Below, piece by piece: positions 1-12,554 of a DNA stretch of 64,000 nt. The notes below the pieces were generated by a model that saw nothing but the letters and a program-made list of their open reading frames with translations, did no database searches and had not been told where the DNA came from. The stretch's first letter is position 1. Each line of letters opens with the position of its first letter. The translations under genes and the position numbers were made by a program. The DNA is from Roseovarius sp. TE539 (lineage in GTDB: Bacteria; Pseudomonadota; Alphaproteobacteria; Rhodobacterales; Rhodobacteraceae): positions 25,305 through 89,304 of the forward strand of contig NZ_QNGB01000013.1 in NCBI RefSeq assembly GCF_003298505.1, in the 5' to 3' direction.

Positions 1-142
1 CATGGTCGAGGCGCGGGTCGAGGTGACCGGCATCGACCACGCCAAGCGCCGCGTACAGCTCGATTGCCGCTGCACCGTGGACGGCAAGAAAGTGCTTGTC
101 GGCGAGGCCACGGTGCTGGCGCCGTCGCGCAAGTTCGACTGA
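1..142 (+). CDS. MaoC-like (hot-dog fold) dehydratase, C-terminal end only
   Basis: The window opens inside a reading frame whose last 46 codons are visible and which ends in AAGFD-like residues SRKFD at a TGA. The tail (VEVTGID, LDCRCTVDGKKVLVGEATV) resembles the last beta strands of MaoC/R-specific enoyl-CoA hydratases, which often lie upstream of ribF in Rhodobacteraceae. The catalytic Asp/His part is outside the window, so the family call rests on the tail and the neighbourhood. The true start is upstream of base 1. Confidence 0.6.
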   Translation, partial: MVEARVEVTGIDHAKRRVQLDCRCTVDGKKVLVGEATVLAPSRKFD

Positions 143-300
143 CCGCGCCCATCCCGTCCCGGACCGGGCATTCGCGCAATACACTGGTGACCGTACGCGC
201 CCGCTGTTGAAACGTCCTCGCCGCGCAATCATCTGGGAAGGACGTCGCAACGGGCTCTCGGCTGCGGCGGCATTGCCAAGTCTGGAGGGAGGACACGGAA

Positions 301-483
301 ATGGATGCAACCAAGACCACCGAATACGCCCGCGCCCTGCTGTCATCGCGCGGCGGCAAGGCAGAGGCCGAAGCAGCCCGAAGAATGCAGGAGGCGACCA
401 AGGCCGGCAAGCCGGACGAGGCCGAGGACTGGCGCCGGATACGGCTGGCGATCAGCGAAATGCGCGGGCCCCGGCAGGGCTGA
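301..483 (+). CDS. Small conserved-type hypothetical protein, 60 aa
   Basis: A 60-residue, charged, Ala/Arg/Glu-rich protein without membrane segment or signal peptide; it is predicted to be mostly helical (ARALLSSRGGKAEAEAARR). A strong ribosome site (GGAGGGAGGA) lies 8 bases before the ATG, which supports translation. It sits 48 bp before ribF in the same direction and probably shares its transcript. I know no function. It looks like the small proteins often found beside ribF in Rhodobacteraceae, but that is recollection of context rather than a recognised domain. Confidence 0.65.
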   Translation: MDATKTTEYARALLSSRGGKAEAEAARRMQEATKAGKPDEAEDWRRIRLAISEMRGPRQG

Positions 484-531
484 CGAACCATCCCGCTTGC
501 ACCCGCCTGCGCATGGGGCTACGCAAACCCC

Positions 532-1467
532 ATGCGGATCATCCGGGATTATACATTCGTCGATCCCGCCGACCGTGGCGCCAGCGTCGCGATCGGGAAT
601 TTCGACGGCGTGCATGTCGGCCACCAGTCGGTGATCGACATCGCCCGGCAGGCCGGCGACGGCGCGCCGCTGGGTGTGCTGACCTTCGAGCCGCATCCGC
701 GGGAATATTTCGCCCCCGACGCGGCACCGTTCCGCCTGATGGGGCGCGAGGCGCGCGCGCACCGGCTGGAAAAGCTGGGGGTCGAACGGCTCTACGAACT
801 GAATTTCAATGCCGCCCTGTCAGCCCTCAGCCCCCGGGCTTTCTGCGAGGAAGTGATCAGCGGCGGGCTGGGGCTTGCGCATGTGGTGGTGGGCGCGGAT
901 TTCTGCTTTGGGCAGGGGCGCGCGGGCGATGCCGCCGATCTCCGGGCCTTCGGGCAGGAAATGGGATTCGGCGTTACAATCGCGCCGCTTCTCGAAGGGG
1001 CGGATGGCGAAGTCTCGTCCACGGCGATCCGCGCCGCGCTCAGCGAGGGGCGTCCCCGCGACGCTGCCGCGATGCTGGGCCACTGGCACCGCATCGACGG
1101 GCCTGTCCTTGGGGGCGAACAGCGCGGCCGCGAGCTGGGCTACCCCACCGCCAACATGTCCATCAAGGGGCTGCACCCGCCCCGCTTCGGGGTCTACGCC
1201 GTTCTTGTCGATGTGCTCGACGGGCCGCATGCGGGCCATTATCACGGCGCTGCATCGCTTGGGGTGCGGCCCATGTTCGACGGCGAGGAGCCCAATATCG
1301 AAACCTTCCTTTTCGATTTCAGTGGCGATCTCTACGGGGCCGAACTTTCGGTGGCGCTGGTCGAATACCTGCGCCCCGAGGAAACATTTGACGGGCTGGA
1401 CGCCTTCGTCTCGCAGATGGATGCCGATTGCGCACACGCCCGCGACATCTTGGCAAGGACAGCATGA
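532..1467 (+). CDS. ribF: Bifunctional riboflavin kinase / FAD synthetase
   Basis: Converts riboflavin to FMN and then FAD in the cytoplasm. The N-terminal nucleotidyltransferase domain carries GNFDGVHVGH at residues 22-31 and the SSTAIR motif near residue 163. The C-terminal flavokinase domain has GRELGYPTANM and the conserved tail region around SLGVRPMF. At 311 residues it has the usual length. The ATG at 532 is the only start that keeps the full N-terminal beta strand. The stop overlaps the next gene by 4 bases (ATGA), so the two are translationally coupled. Confidence 0.97.
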   Translation: MRIIRDYTFVDPADRGASVAIGNFDGVHVGHQSVIDIARQAGDGAPLGVLTFEPHPREYFAPDAAPFRLMGREARAHRLEKLGVERLYELNFNAALSALSPRAFCEEVISGGLGLAHVVVGADFCFGQGRAGDAADLRAFGQEMGFGVTIAPLLEGADGEVSSTAIRAALSEGRPRDAAAMLGHWHRIDGPVLGGEQRGRELGYPTANMSIKGLHPPRFGVYAVLVDVLDGPHAGHYHGAASLGVRPMFDGEEPNIETFLFDFSGDLYGAELSVALVEYLRPEETFDGLDAFVSQMDADCAHARDILARTA

Positions 1468-1934
1468 GCGACCCGATCGACCGGACCGGCCTGCGCCCGC
1501 GTTTCTGGCAAGACATACCGTTGTCGCGCATGACCCACCGTGAATGGGAGGCGCTTTGCGACGGTTGCGGCAAGTGCTGTCTCAACAAGCTCGAGGACGA
1601 GGACACCGGCGAAGTGGCGCTGACCCGCGTGGCCTGCCGTCTCTTTGACGATGGCACATGCCGCTGCGCCAGCTACGCCGACCGCCACCGCCATGTGCCC
1701 GAATGCGTGGTGCTTGATCCCGCCAGCCTCGAGAAAAACCTCTACTGGCTGCCCGAAACATGCGCCTACAAGCTGCTGTGGCAGGGCAGCCCCCTGTTTG
1801 ACTGGCACCCGCTGATTTCCGGCACCCCCGAAACCGTTCATCGCGCCGGGGTGTCGGTCCGCGGGCGCACCCTTTCGGAAGTCACGACGCCCGAGGAAGA
1901 CTGGGAAGACCACATCATCGAGGAGCCGACCTGA
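1464..1934 (+). CDS. YcgN/UPF0260-type cysteine-cluster protein
   Basis: A 156-residue protein with the hallmark CDGCGKCC at residues 32-39 and further cysteines in GTCRCASY and PECV, typical of the YkgJ/UPF0260 cysteine-cluster family thought to bind zinc or an Fe-S centre. The start is the ATG within the ATGA overlap with ribF; an in-frame ATG 36 bases upstream lies inside ribF and is unlikely. It overlaps the threonine aldolase gene by one base, so ribF, this gene and the aldolase form a tight operon. The biochemical function of the family is unknown. Confidence 0.9.
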   Translation: MSDPIDRTGLRPRFWQDIPLSRMTHREWEALCDGCGKCCLNKLEDEDTGEVALTRVACRLFDDGTCRCASYADRHRHVPECVVLDPASLEKNLYWLPETCAYKLLWQGSPLFDWHPLISGTPETVHRAGVSVRGRTLSEVTTPEEDWEDHIIEEPT

Positions 1935-2980
1935 TGTTCTTTGCCTCCGACAATACCGGGCCTGCCCACCCACAGGTTCTTGCCGGGCTCGGGCAGGCCA
2001 ACGAGGGCTACGCCGCGCCCTATGGCACCGACGAGCTGAACCTGACGGTTCGCGAAAGGCTGCGCAGTCTGTTCGAGGCCCCCGAGGCGGCGGTCTATCT
2101 GGTGGCCACGGGCACCGCGGCCAACGCGCTGGCGCTCGCCACCCTGTCGCGGCCCTGGGACACGATCTTCTGCACCCGGCAGGCGCATATCGAGGCGGAT
2201 GAATGCAATGCGCCCGAATTCTACACCGGCGGCGCCAAGCTCACGCTTGTCGGCGATGCTGACAAGCTCGATCCCGACACCCTGCGCGCGGCCATCGGGT
2301 CGAAGGAATTCCTGGGCGTGCACGGGCCGCAGCGCGGGCCGGTCGCGCTGACGCAGGTCACCGAGATGGGTCAGGTCTACAGCTGCGCCGAGATCGCCGC
2401 GCTCGGGGCCGTGGCGCACGATTACGACGTGCCCCTCTACATGGACGGGGCGCGCTTTGCCAATGCCGTGGCGGCCCTCGGCTGCACCCCGGCCGAAATG
2501 ACCTGGAAAGCCGGCGTCGATGCCGTCAGCTTCGGCGCCACCAAGAACGGCTGCCTTGGCGTCGAGGCGGTGATCTTCTTCGATCCCGCCCACGCCTGGG
2601 AGTTCGAACTGCGCCGCAAGCGCGGCGCGCACCTTTTTTCCAAGCACCGTTTCCTGTCGGCACAGATGGATGCCTATCTGGAGGACGGGCTCTGGCTGCG
2701 CTCGGCACAGGCGGCCAACGCCAGTGCCGCACGGCTGGCCGAGGGGCTGCGCGGCGTGCCCGGCTGCACGTTCCTGGCCGAACCGCAGGCCAACATGATC
2801 TTTGCCCGGCTGCCCCGCGCGGCCCATCAGCGCCTCCAGGCGGCCGGCGCGGTCTACGGGCTCTACGAGGGGCCACTCGGCGAGGGTGCCCCGGACGAGC
2901 CGCTGCTGATGCGGCTGGTCTGCGACTGGTCCTGCCCGCCCGACGCGATCGACCGTTTCATCGCCACCGCAAGCGGCTGA
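1934..2980 (+). CDS. ltaE: Low-specificity L-threonine aldolase (PLP enzyme)
   Basis: PLP-dependent cleavage of L-threonine or allo-threonine to glycine and acetaldehyde. Visible hallmarks are the N-terminal FFASDNTGPAHP, the GTDELN region, the MDGARFANA segment, and the PLP lysine in SFGATKNG near residue 200. Its length of 348 residues fits fold-type I aldolases of this family. The start overlaps the preceding stop in TGATG. Physiologically it supplies glycine or degrades threonine; related beta-eliminating lyases share the fold, but the motif set fits threonine aldolase best. Confidence 0.93.
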   Translation: MFFASDNTGPAHPQVLAGLGQANEGYAAPYGTDELNLTVRERLRSLFEAPEAAVYLVATGTAANALALATLSRPWDTIFCTRQAHIEADECNAPEFYTGGAKLTLVGDADKLDPDTLRAAIGSKEFLGVHGPQRGPVALTQVTEMGQVYSCAEIAALGAVAHDYDVPLYMDGARFANAVAALGCTPAEMTWKAGVDAVSFGATKNGCLGVEAVIFFDPAHAWEFELRRKRGAHLFSKHRFLSAQMDAYLEDGLWLRSAQAANASAARLAEGLRGVPGCTFLAEPQANMIFARLPRAAHQRLQAAGAVYGLYEGPLGEGAPDEPLLMRLVCDWSCPPDAIDRFIATASG

Positions 2981-3291
2981 CGGGCGTTCCGGGCCTGTCC
3001 CGCCGATGCCGCGCCCGGCATGAAACTCCGCGATGCGCAGGGAGGGGGGTGCAAAGTGTCGAAACCCGGGTCCGAGCCCGGGGCAGACAGATGAGCAAGG
3101 CCCATCGCCAGACCGCGGGATGGCGATCCACCGCTCTTCCACGCGCTTTATGCCTGCCACATACGCACTGCGCATGAGGGGGCGCGCCCAGCGTCACCAA
3201 ATCGCCAGCCCGGGGGGCGGTCTGGCGATGGGCGGGGCACCTTCGGTGCTGTTCCGGCCCGGGCTGGCAGCCGCGACCCGGCCCTCTGCCC
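2981..3291. other. Intergenic region between convergent genes, with a long inverted repeat
   Basis: No gene is visible in these 311 bases between the threonine aldolase and the alpha/beta hydrolase, which point at each other. The only structure is the 17-bp inverted repeat described separately. A small reading frame with an ATG at 3033 has no ribosome site and resembles nothing known. Confidence 0.6.
3100..3233. repeat. Perfect 17-bp inverted repeat flanking about 100 bp
   Basis: The arm at 3100-3116 (GCCCATCGCCAGACCGC) is the exact reverse complement of 3217-3233. The 100 bases between the arms have no reading frame and no obvious second symmetry. The arrangement could be a small MITE-like element, the footprint of a long hairpin that ends both converging transcripts, or a chance duplication. 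There is no flanking T-tract typical of an intrinsic terminator. Confidence 0.6.
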
Positions 3292-4101
3292 CTAAAACTG
3301 CCTCAGGAAGCGCAGCACCTCTGCGGCCACCTGCCCGGCATGGGTGATCGGCGCCATGTGACCCGCGCCGGCGATCACCGCGCGCTCGGCGCGCGGCAGC
3401 CGCGCGGCCAGCGCCTCGTTGATCGCCGGGATGATGGCAGGCGAATCGCTCCCCTCGATCAGCAGCACGGGGCGGTCCAGCGCCTCCAGCCGGCCCGGCG
3501 CCAGCATCCCGCCGGCATCGTCGTAAAGCGCCGGCTCGCCCGCCCGGACCAGGGGCATCCGCACGGCCAGCGCCCGTTGCTGCGCCGCGGGCAGGTCCTC
3601 CCACGGCGTACCGTCGCCCCAGACCGCGGTGAAGGCCCGCGCCGCGGCGGTGTGATCGCCAGCCGCCATGGCCTGCGACACGTCCGCCATCCGGGCCGCA
3701 AGCCGCGCGCGCACCTCCGGGTGGTCGGCAAAGGCCGCGGCGAAGAAAACCGGCTCGACCAGAACCAGCGACCGCACGAGGCCCGGCCTCTCCAGTGCCA
3801 GCCTGAGCGCCACCGTCGCCCCGAAGGAATGCCCGATCACGTCGTGAGGCCCGTCAACGCAGAACGCCGCCGCGATCCGGGTGGTCACCTCCTGAATCTC
3901 GCCCCGGTCGTCCCAATCGGCACTCCGGCCATGCCCCGGCAGGTCGAAGGCCGTCATCTCCAGCGCCCCGGACAGATACCGCGCCATGCCGCCCCAGCTG
4001 CCCGACTGCGCCAGCGAACAGTGGATCATCAGCGCCTTGCGCGGCCCCTGTCCGAACGTCGTCCATGCGGTGGGAAACCCCGCCTTCACCGTCTGCGGCA
4101 T
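3292..4101 (-). CDS. Alpha/beta-hydrolase fold protein
   Basis: A 269-residue cytosolic hydrolase. The nucleophile elbow is GHSFGATVALRLA near residue 91-103; the acid is probably the Asp in LLIEGSDSPAI and the histidine is in GAGHMAPIT near the C-terminus, so the triad is complete. The oxyanion region is HCSLAQSGSWGGM. It directly abuts the upstream isomerase-like gene (stop and start adjacent), so the two are co-transcribed. The substrate is unknown; esterases and haloalkane or epoxide hydrolases share this fold. Confidence 0.88.
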   Translation of the reverse strand: MPQTVKAGFPTAWTTFGQGPRKALMIHCSLAQSGSWGGMARYLSGALEMTAFDLPGHGRSADWDDRGEIQEVTTRIAAAFCVDGPHDVIGHSFGATVALRLALERPGLVRSLVLVEPVFFAAAFADHPEVRARLAARMADVSQAMAAGDHTAAARAFTAVWGDGTPWEDLPAAQQRALAVRMPLVRAGEPALYDDAGGMLAPGRLEALDRPVLLIEGSDSPAIIPAINEALAARLPRAERAVIAGAGHMAPITHAGQVAAEVLRFLRQF

Positions 4102-4701
4102 TCAGAGTTTGCCTGAAAGCTGCAGATCAAGATCCTCCAGCCGGTCCTGCCCCCAGAACACCTGCCCGCCATCGGTCACGTAGAAGGGCGATCCGAAGAC
4201 GCCCGCAGCCACCGCCTCCTCGAGGTTCGCGGCGTAGGTCTCGGCACCGCTCAGCAACCCGCTGTCGGCCAGCCCCGGATCGAAGCCGGCCGCGGCAAGG
4301 CAGTCGCGCACGACGTTGTCCTCGGCGATGTCGCGCTCCTCGGCCCAGCAGGCGCGCAGGATGGAATGAACCAGACCGCCCACGTCGCCGCCCCCCGCGC
4401 CCTGCGCGGCGATGATCGCATAGGAGGACGGCGCCGGGTTGGTCGGCCAGTGCGCCGGCTGTGGGTTAAGGGGCAGCCCCAGTTTGCGGGCCTGCCGCGG
4501 TAGATCCTGCGCGCGCCATGCCTGCCGGCTGGGGTGACGTTCGGCCGGCGGCGTGCCCCCGGTGCGCGCGAACAGCGCCATGATGTCGAGCGGCTTGTAG
4601 GTGATCGTTGCACCGTGCCGCGCGGCGATCTCCTCGAGCCGGGTGCCCGCCAGATAGGCAAAGGGCGACAACGTCGAAAGATAATAGTCGATATGGGCCA
4701 T
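4102..4701 (-). CDS. 2-hydroxychromene-2-carboxylate isomerase / DsbA-fold protein
   Basis: A 199-residue thioredoxin-fold protein of the GST-kappa/HCCA-isomerase branch. It has the N-terminal YYLSTLSPFAYLAG with a serine instead of CxxC, and the cis-Pro loop in GVFGSPFYVTDG near residue 170, followed by FWGQDRLEDLDLQL. HCCA isomerases act with glutathione in aromatic-ring breakdown, but chromosomal homologues such as this have undefined substrates. It lies upstream of and abuts the alpha/beta hydrolase. A second paralogue is at 40519-41139. Confidence 0.87.
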   Translation of the reverse strand: MAHIDYYLSTLSPFAYLAGTRLEEIAARHGATITYKPLDIMALFARTGGTPPAERHPSRQAWRAQDLPRQARKLGLPLNPQPAHWPTNPAPSSYAIIAAQGAGGGDVGGLVHSILRACWAEERDIAEDNVVRDCLAAAGFDPGLADSGLLSGAETYAANLEEAVAAGVFGSPFYVTDGGQVFWGQDRLEDLDLQLSGKL

Positions 4702-4807
4702 TTTCCGCGCCTCTCCCTGACCGGCGAACTTTGCCAGACGTTAAGCCCATGCTAAGCGGTGTCAACGTCACGAATCTGTCATCGTCTGCCATCCGGGGAT
4801 TCCTGCC

Positions 4808-5824
4808 ATGCCGCACACGCCAGAGCCGAAACTGATTTCGGGCAACGCCAACCTGCCGCTGGCCAACGCCATCGCCAGGCGGATGTCCATGCATCGCGGC
4901 GTCAATGTCGGGCTCGTGGATGCCCGGGTCGAACGTTTCAACGACGCCGAGATCTTTGTCGAGGTCTACGAGAACGTCCGCGGCGAGGACATGTTCATCA
5001 TCCAGCCCACCTCGAACCCCGCCAATGACAACCTGATGGAGCTGCTGATCATGGCTGATGCGCTGCGTCGCTCCTCGGCCAAGCGCATCACCGCCGTGAT
5101 TCCCTATTTCGGCTACGCGCGCCAGGACCGCCGGTCGCGGGCCCGGACGCCGATCTCGGCCAAGCTGGTGGCCAACATGCTTGTCGGCACCGGGATCGAG
5201 CGGGTGCTGACGATGGACCTGCACGCGGCGCAGATCCAGGGCTTCTTCGACATCCCCGTCGACAACCTCTACGCCTCGCCGGTCTTCGCGCTGGATATCA
5301 TGACCCAGTTCAAGGGCTCGATAGAGGACGTAATGATCGTTTCGCCCGACGTGGGCGGCGTCGCCCGTGCCCGCGAACTGGCCAAGCGGATCGAGGCGCC
5401 GCTCTCGATCGTGGACAAGCGCCGCGAAAAGGCCGGCGAAGTGGCCGAGATGACGGTGATCGGCGATGTCACCGACAAGAAATGCATCATCGTGGATGAC
5501 ATGTGCGATACGGCCGGAACCCTCTGCAAGGCCGCGCAGGTCCTGATGGACAACGGCGCACTGGAGGTGCACGCCTACACCACCCACGGAGTGCTGTCAG
5601 GTCCCGCCGTGGAGCGGATCACGAATTCGGTTCTGAAATCCATGGTCATCACCGACACCATCGCAGCCACGGATGCTGTCCGGGCCACGCCCAATATCCG
5701 CATCATCCCCACCGCACCCGTCTTCGCACAGGCGATCCTCAACATCTGGAACGGCACCAGCGTCTCGTCGCTTTTCGAGACCCCGACACTGGAACCCGTC
5801 TATGAAGGCCAGTTCGGCACCTGA
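4808..5824 (+). CDS. prs: Ribose-phosphate pyrophosphokinase (PRPP synthetase)
   Basis: Makes PRPP from ribose-5-phosphate and ATP for purine, pyrimidine, histidine and NAD synthesis. Clear family features are [11 protein letters not shown], the ATP-site run [11 protein letters not shown], the catalytic [10 protein letters not shown] region and the PRPP loop [11 protein letters not shown]. At 338 residues it is slightly longer than the E. coli enzyme, as is usual in Rhodobacterales because of N- and C-terminal additions. It is a stand-alone gene, transcribed away from the isomerase gene and toward the lectin-like gene. Confidence 0.97.
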   Translation: MPHTPEPKLISGNANLPLANAIARRMSMHRGVNVGLVDARVERFNDAEIFVEVYENVRGEDMFIIQPTSNPANDNLMELLIMADALRRSSAKRITAVIPYFGYARQDRRSRARTPISAKLVANMLVGTGIERVLTMDLHAAQIQGFFDIPVDNLYASPVFALDIMTQFKGSIEDVMIVSPDVGGVARARELAKRIEAPLSIVDKRREKAGEVAEMTVIGDVTDKKCIIVDDMCDTAGTLCKAAQVLMDNGALEVHAYTTHGVLSGPAVERITNSVLKSMVITDTIAATDAVRATPNIRIIPTAPVFAQAILNIWNGTSVSSLFETPTLEPVYEGQFGT

Positions 5825-5873
5825 GAGGCCCGTTTCCCGAGGGTCGCGGCACCCGCGCAGCACCCTGCCCGGG

Positions 5874-6224
5874 TCAGTACAAATCCCAGTCATCCTCGTC
5901 GCGGACGGGACCGATGGCAATCCATCTGAATCGCGCGCGGGCCACCCGCGTGTCGCCCCAGGTTCGGAAAACCGCCTCGAATCCATCCGGTCTGACGGCC
6001 TCGGCGACGATCTCGACACGCGCATTCGAGCCATTGTCGATATCCCACATGGACAGCGCGACATGGACTGTCGGCACCGCCGTGAAAGCGCCTGAGAATT
6101 GCACCGGCATGCGCCGCTCACGCTCGCCGATACCGGTCCACATCTCGCCGTTATCGGCGAAATCCGAGAAAAGGACATCTTCTCCCTGGTCAATGCCCAA
6201 GGGCTGTTTTCCGATATGTTTCAT
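5874..6224 (-). CDS. H-type lectin domain protein
   Basis: A 116-residue protein with a single H-type lectin-like beta-sandwich: GEMWTGIGERERRMPVQFSG, followed by VHVALSMWDIDNG and ending with FRWIAIGPV. The ATG at 6224 is chosen because upstream codons read through the atp terminator. No signal peptide is visible, so the location is uncertain. Proteins of this type are commonly encoded just behind atpC in Rhodobacteraceae. The strong terminator at 6282-6309 separates it from the atp transcript, so it needs its own promoter in the 58-base gap or depends on read-through. Confidence 0.8.
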   Translation of the reverse strand: MKHIGKQPLGIDQGEDVLFSDFADNGEMWTGIGERERRMPVQFSGAFTAVPTVHVALSMWDIDNGSNARVEIVAEAVRPDGFEAVFRTWGDTRVARARFRWIAIGPVRDEDDWDLY

Positions 6225-6281
6225 GGCCTCACGTCCCCGAACGAACCCACTATAGCGTGAATGCGGCTGGAGTTTGACACG

Positions 6282-6309
6282 AAAAAGAGCCCCGCGAAGG
6301 GGGCTCTTT
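6282..6309 (-). terminator. Rho-independent terminator of the atp operon
   Basis: On the minus strand a perfect 10-bp stem (AAAGAGCCCC with GGGGCTCTTT, loop GCGAAG on the plus strand) is followed by a run of T. It lies 60 bases after the atpC stop and is well placed to end atpHAGDC transcription. Confidence 0.9.
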
Positions 6310-6369
6310 GGCAACCGCGTTCACCATTTCATCCGGGTCTGGCTGACGACCATCACAAGGGGATGCCCC

Positions 6370-6795
6370 TCAATAGGCCGCGAGGCCCATCTCGTCACCG
6401 AGTGCCACCATGTCAGCAAGCAGCTTCGCCGCCTCGTCCACCGGGCCGGGTTCGTTCTCGTAGGCTTCCTGCGCCTTTTCCAGCTTCGCATTGGCCTCGT
6501 CGACCATCGCCTTGAACTCGTCCTGCGTGACATCCGCACGTGGCAGCGCGCGTTCCGCCAGGACCGACACGCTCTCGCCGTTGATCTCGGCGAATCCGCC
6601 GGTCACCACATATTCCGCATCGCTGTCACTTCCCGAAACCCGGACAATGCCCGGCCGCAGGGTGGTGATCAGCGGCGCGTGATCGGCCATCGCCGTCATG
6701 TCGCCTTCGGCGCCCGGTATCTGGACTTCCGCAGCTTCGACCGAAGCCAGCAGCCGCTCGGGCGAGACCAGATCGAATTGGATTTTTTCAGCCAT
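6370..6795 (-). CDS. atpC: F1 ATP synthase epsilon subunit
   Basis: The 141-residue central-stalk subunit that couples rotation of gamma to the c-ring and can inhibit ATP hydrolysis. The N-terminal beta-sandwich shows [27 protein letters not shown] and [11 protein letters not shown]; a C-terminal helical hairpin follows. It is the last gene of the operon, 65 bp after atpD, and is followed by a strong terminator. Confidence 0.96.
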   Translation of the reverse strand: MAEKIQFDLVSPERLLASVEAAEVQIPGAEGDMTAMADHAPLITTLRPGIVRVSGSDSDAEYVVTGGFAEINGESVSVLAERALPRADVTQDEFKAMVDEANAKLEKAQEAYENEPGPVDEAAKLLADMVALGDEMGLAAY

Positions 6796-6860
6796 CTGGG
6801 CCTCCTTGTCGCGCCCTGCCCGGGAGGGGCCTGCCCTCCCGGAGCGGGACGCGCGTCACA

Positions 6861-9181
<2,321 letters not shown>

Positions 9182-9196
9182 GGCCTATTCCCCGCT

Positions 9197-10735
<1,539 letters not shown>

Positions 10736-11296
10736 TTATCCGACCTCTTTCATTGCATTCTGGAGGGAGTTGAGGCGCGAGCGGATCGAGGTGTCGATCA
10801 TCTTCGAGCCCACCTTTACGACAAGACCGCCGATGAGGTTCTCATCGACGGTCGCATTGATCTTGACATCGCTGCCGATACGCTTCTTCAGCGTCGCCGC
10901 CAGCTTTTCGGACTGCGCCTTGGTCAGCGCCTTGGCGCTGGTGACCTGCGCGGTAACCTCGCCCTTTTCCTCGGCGATCATCGCGCGCAGATGCGTGATA
11001 AGCTGCGGAACCGCGAAAAGGCGCCGTTTCTGGGCCATCAGGCCCAGGCCGCGCGCCAGCGGCACCATCAGCCCCATCTCGGAGGCCAGCGCGGCAATGG
11101 CTTTGCCCTGCTCGCTGCGCGGGATGATCGGCGACGCGATCATCGCCCGCAGGTCAGCGCTTTCATCAAGCGCGGCGGCAAGATCGTTCACGCCGGTCTC
11201 GAGCTTGGCAAGCTTTTTGTTTTCCTTGCTGAGGTCGAAGATCGCCGTCGCATAGCGCTCGGCAATCCCTGAGGCAATCGAAGCTGGTTCGGACAC
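10736..11296 (-). CDS. atpH: F1 ATP synthase delta subunit (OSCP)
   Basis: A peripheral-stalk subunit of about 186 residues that ties F1 to the b/b' stalk. It has the family N-terminus GIAERYATAIFDLSKE and the C-terminal KVGSKMIDTSIRSRLNSLQ. I choose the GTG at 11296 (then SEPASIASG), matching the usual alphaproteobacterial start; a second GTG two codons upstream (11302) is equally in frame. A purine-rich AAGGGTGGA lies just before it. It is the first gene of atpHAGDC; the F0 genes are not in this window, as expected for alphaproteobacteria. Confidence 0.95.
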   Translation of the reverse strand: MSEPASIASGIAERYATAIFDLSKENKKLAKLETGVNDLAAALDESADLRAMIASPIIPRSEQGKAIAALASEMGLMVPLARGLGLMAQKRRLFAVPQLITHLRAMIAEEKGEVTAQVTSAKALTKAQSEKLAATLKKRIGSDVKINATVDENLIGGLVVKVGSKMIDTSIRSRLNSLQNAMKEVG

Positions 11297-11750
11297 GTCC
11301 ACCCTTCCGACAGTTTGGCCCCGGTTCCGACGGCAGAACCGTCTCCGGGGGCTTTGGCATGCGCTGAGTACTCATAGCACCGAAATTCGGCGTGGGTCTA
11401 GCAGAGCCTTGCGCAGCTAGCAAGCGCGGCAAAAACAATTGTATACCATTGAATACTGCATGTTTTCAAATTGTTACCTACCCTGCGACGGTTTGCGCAT
11501 GCGCGGCGGCATGAAAAAGATCACTTATCCACAGGATTTTTGCGATTCCTGCCGCGCACCGCTCCCAATGGTCCGCCCGTCTTGTTAGCGCAACCGCAGC
11601 ACGGGCCGGTCCGGGGCGTCAGGCCAATTCCGTCATGTCCGCGCAGCACGGAAACCGGCAAGCGATGATCCCGGACGGGGGCCGCTTGGCTCGCCCCCTC
11701 TTGGCTCGACCACGAAACGCCTCCTTGGCCCCTTGCGAAATGCGCAAACC
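11297..11750. other. Intergenic region upstream of the atp operon
   Basis: 454 bases between atpH and the stop of the methyltransferase gene, both on the minus strand. The atpH-proximal part is AT-rich and holds the promoter at 11440-11469. The rest contains no convincing reading frame on either strand and no tRNA-like structure. Confidence 0.6.
11440..11469 (-). promoter_or_regulatory. Candidate sigma-70 promoter of atpHAGDC
   Basis: On the minus strand TTGAAA (11469-11464) and TATACA (11445-11440) are separated by 18 bases, inside the most AT-rich stretch of the region and about 135 bases upstream of atpH. This is a motif match only; no other element of similar quality is seen before atpH. 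Confidence 0.55.
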
Positions 11751-12491
11751 TCAAACCGGTTTGGCCTCGGGCTTGGGCTTGAGCACATCCAGCGGCTTGC
11801 GCACGGTTTCACGCAGGCCGGGGCCGCCCGGCGCCTGTACCCGTTTGGTCGCCTCCACCATCAGGACACCCCCCGCCGCAATCACCGGCAACGAGCCGCC
11901 GACCTTCTCCAGCATCCCGGCCGTCTTGCGCCAGAACCGGCGCTGAGACGGCGGTTGGTAGAGCGTGGTAACATGCCGTTCCGGCAGGAAATTATGCGCC
12001 TTGAGCTGGGTTTCCAGCTGGGTCTGCGAATAGGGGCGCCCGTGGCCGAACGGCGTGCGATCGCTGCGCGACCACAGCCCGGCACGGTTGGGCACCACGA
12101 AAAGCGCCGAGCCACCGGGCCCCAGCACCCGCCAACATTCCTCGAGCAGCATCGAGGGCCGCTCGCTCGCCTCGAGCCCGTGAACCACCAGAAGCTTGTC
12201 GACATGCCCGGTCTCCAGCGGCCACATGGTTTCCTCGCAAAGGACCGAAATATTCGGCATCCCTTGTGGCCACCCGATCACCCCCTGGGGCCCAGGCATC
12301 AATGCCACGACCCGCCGCGCGCCGTCGAGGTAGGGCCGAAGAAAGGGAACCGCAAAGCCGAACCCGGCCACCGTCTGCCCCTGCGCCTCCGGCCAGAATT
12401 CCGCAATCCCCGCGCGCACGGCTTTCTGCGCCGCCCGCCCCAGAACGCCGCGATAATAGAAATTGCGAAGGTCCTGTACATCGAGATGCAT
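11751..12491 (-). CDS. Class I SAM-dependent methyltransferase (methyltransferase-11-like)
   Basis: A 246-residue cytosolic protein. [11 protein letters not shown] near residue 40 occupies the place of the SAM-binding glycine loop but is a weak match, while [21 protein letters not shown] near residues 117-137 is the classic post-motif strand of methyltransferase-11 proteins. The C-terminal third (from [19 protein letters not shown]) is typical of a Rhodobacteraceae family encoded next to gloB. The substrate is unknown. It is divergent from gloB, with 63 bases between starts. Confidence 0.82.
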   Translation of the reverse strand: MHLDVQDLRNFYYRGVLGRAAQKAVRAGIAEFWPEAQGQTVAGFGFAVPFLRPYLDGARRVVALMPGPQGVIGWPQGMPNISVLCEETMWPLETGHVDKLLVVHGLEASERPSMLLEECWRVLGPGGSALFVVPNRAGLWSRSDRTPFGHGRPYSQTQLETQLKAHNFLPERHVTTLYQPPSQRRFWRKTAGMLEKVGGSLPVIAAGGVLMVEATKRVQAPGGPGLRETVRKPLDVLKPKPEAKPV

Positions 12492-12554
12492 TGCAGCGCC
12501 GCCCGCGATCCGTCACTCTGAACGGTAACAGCAACCGGCAAAAGGGCAAACACC

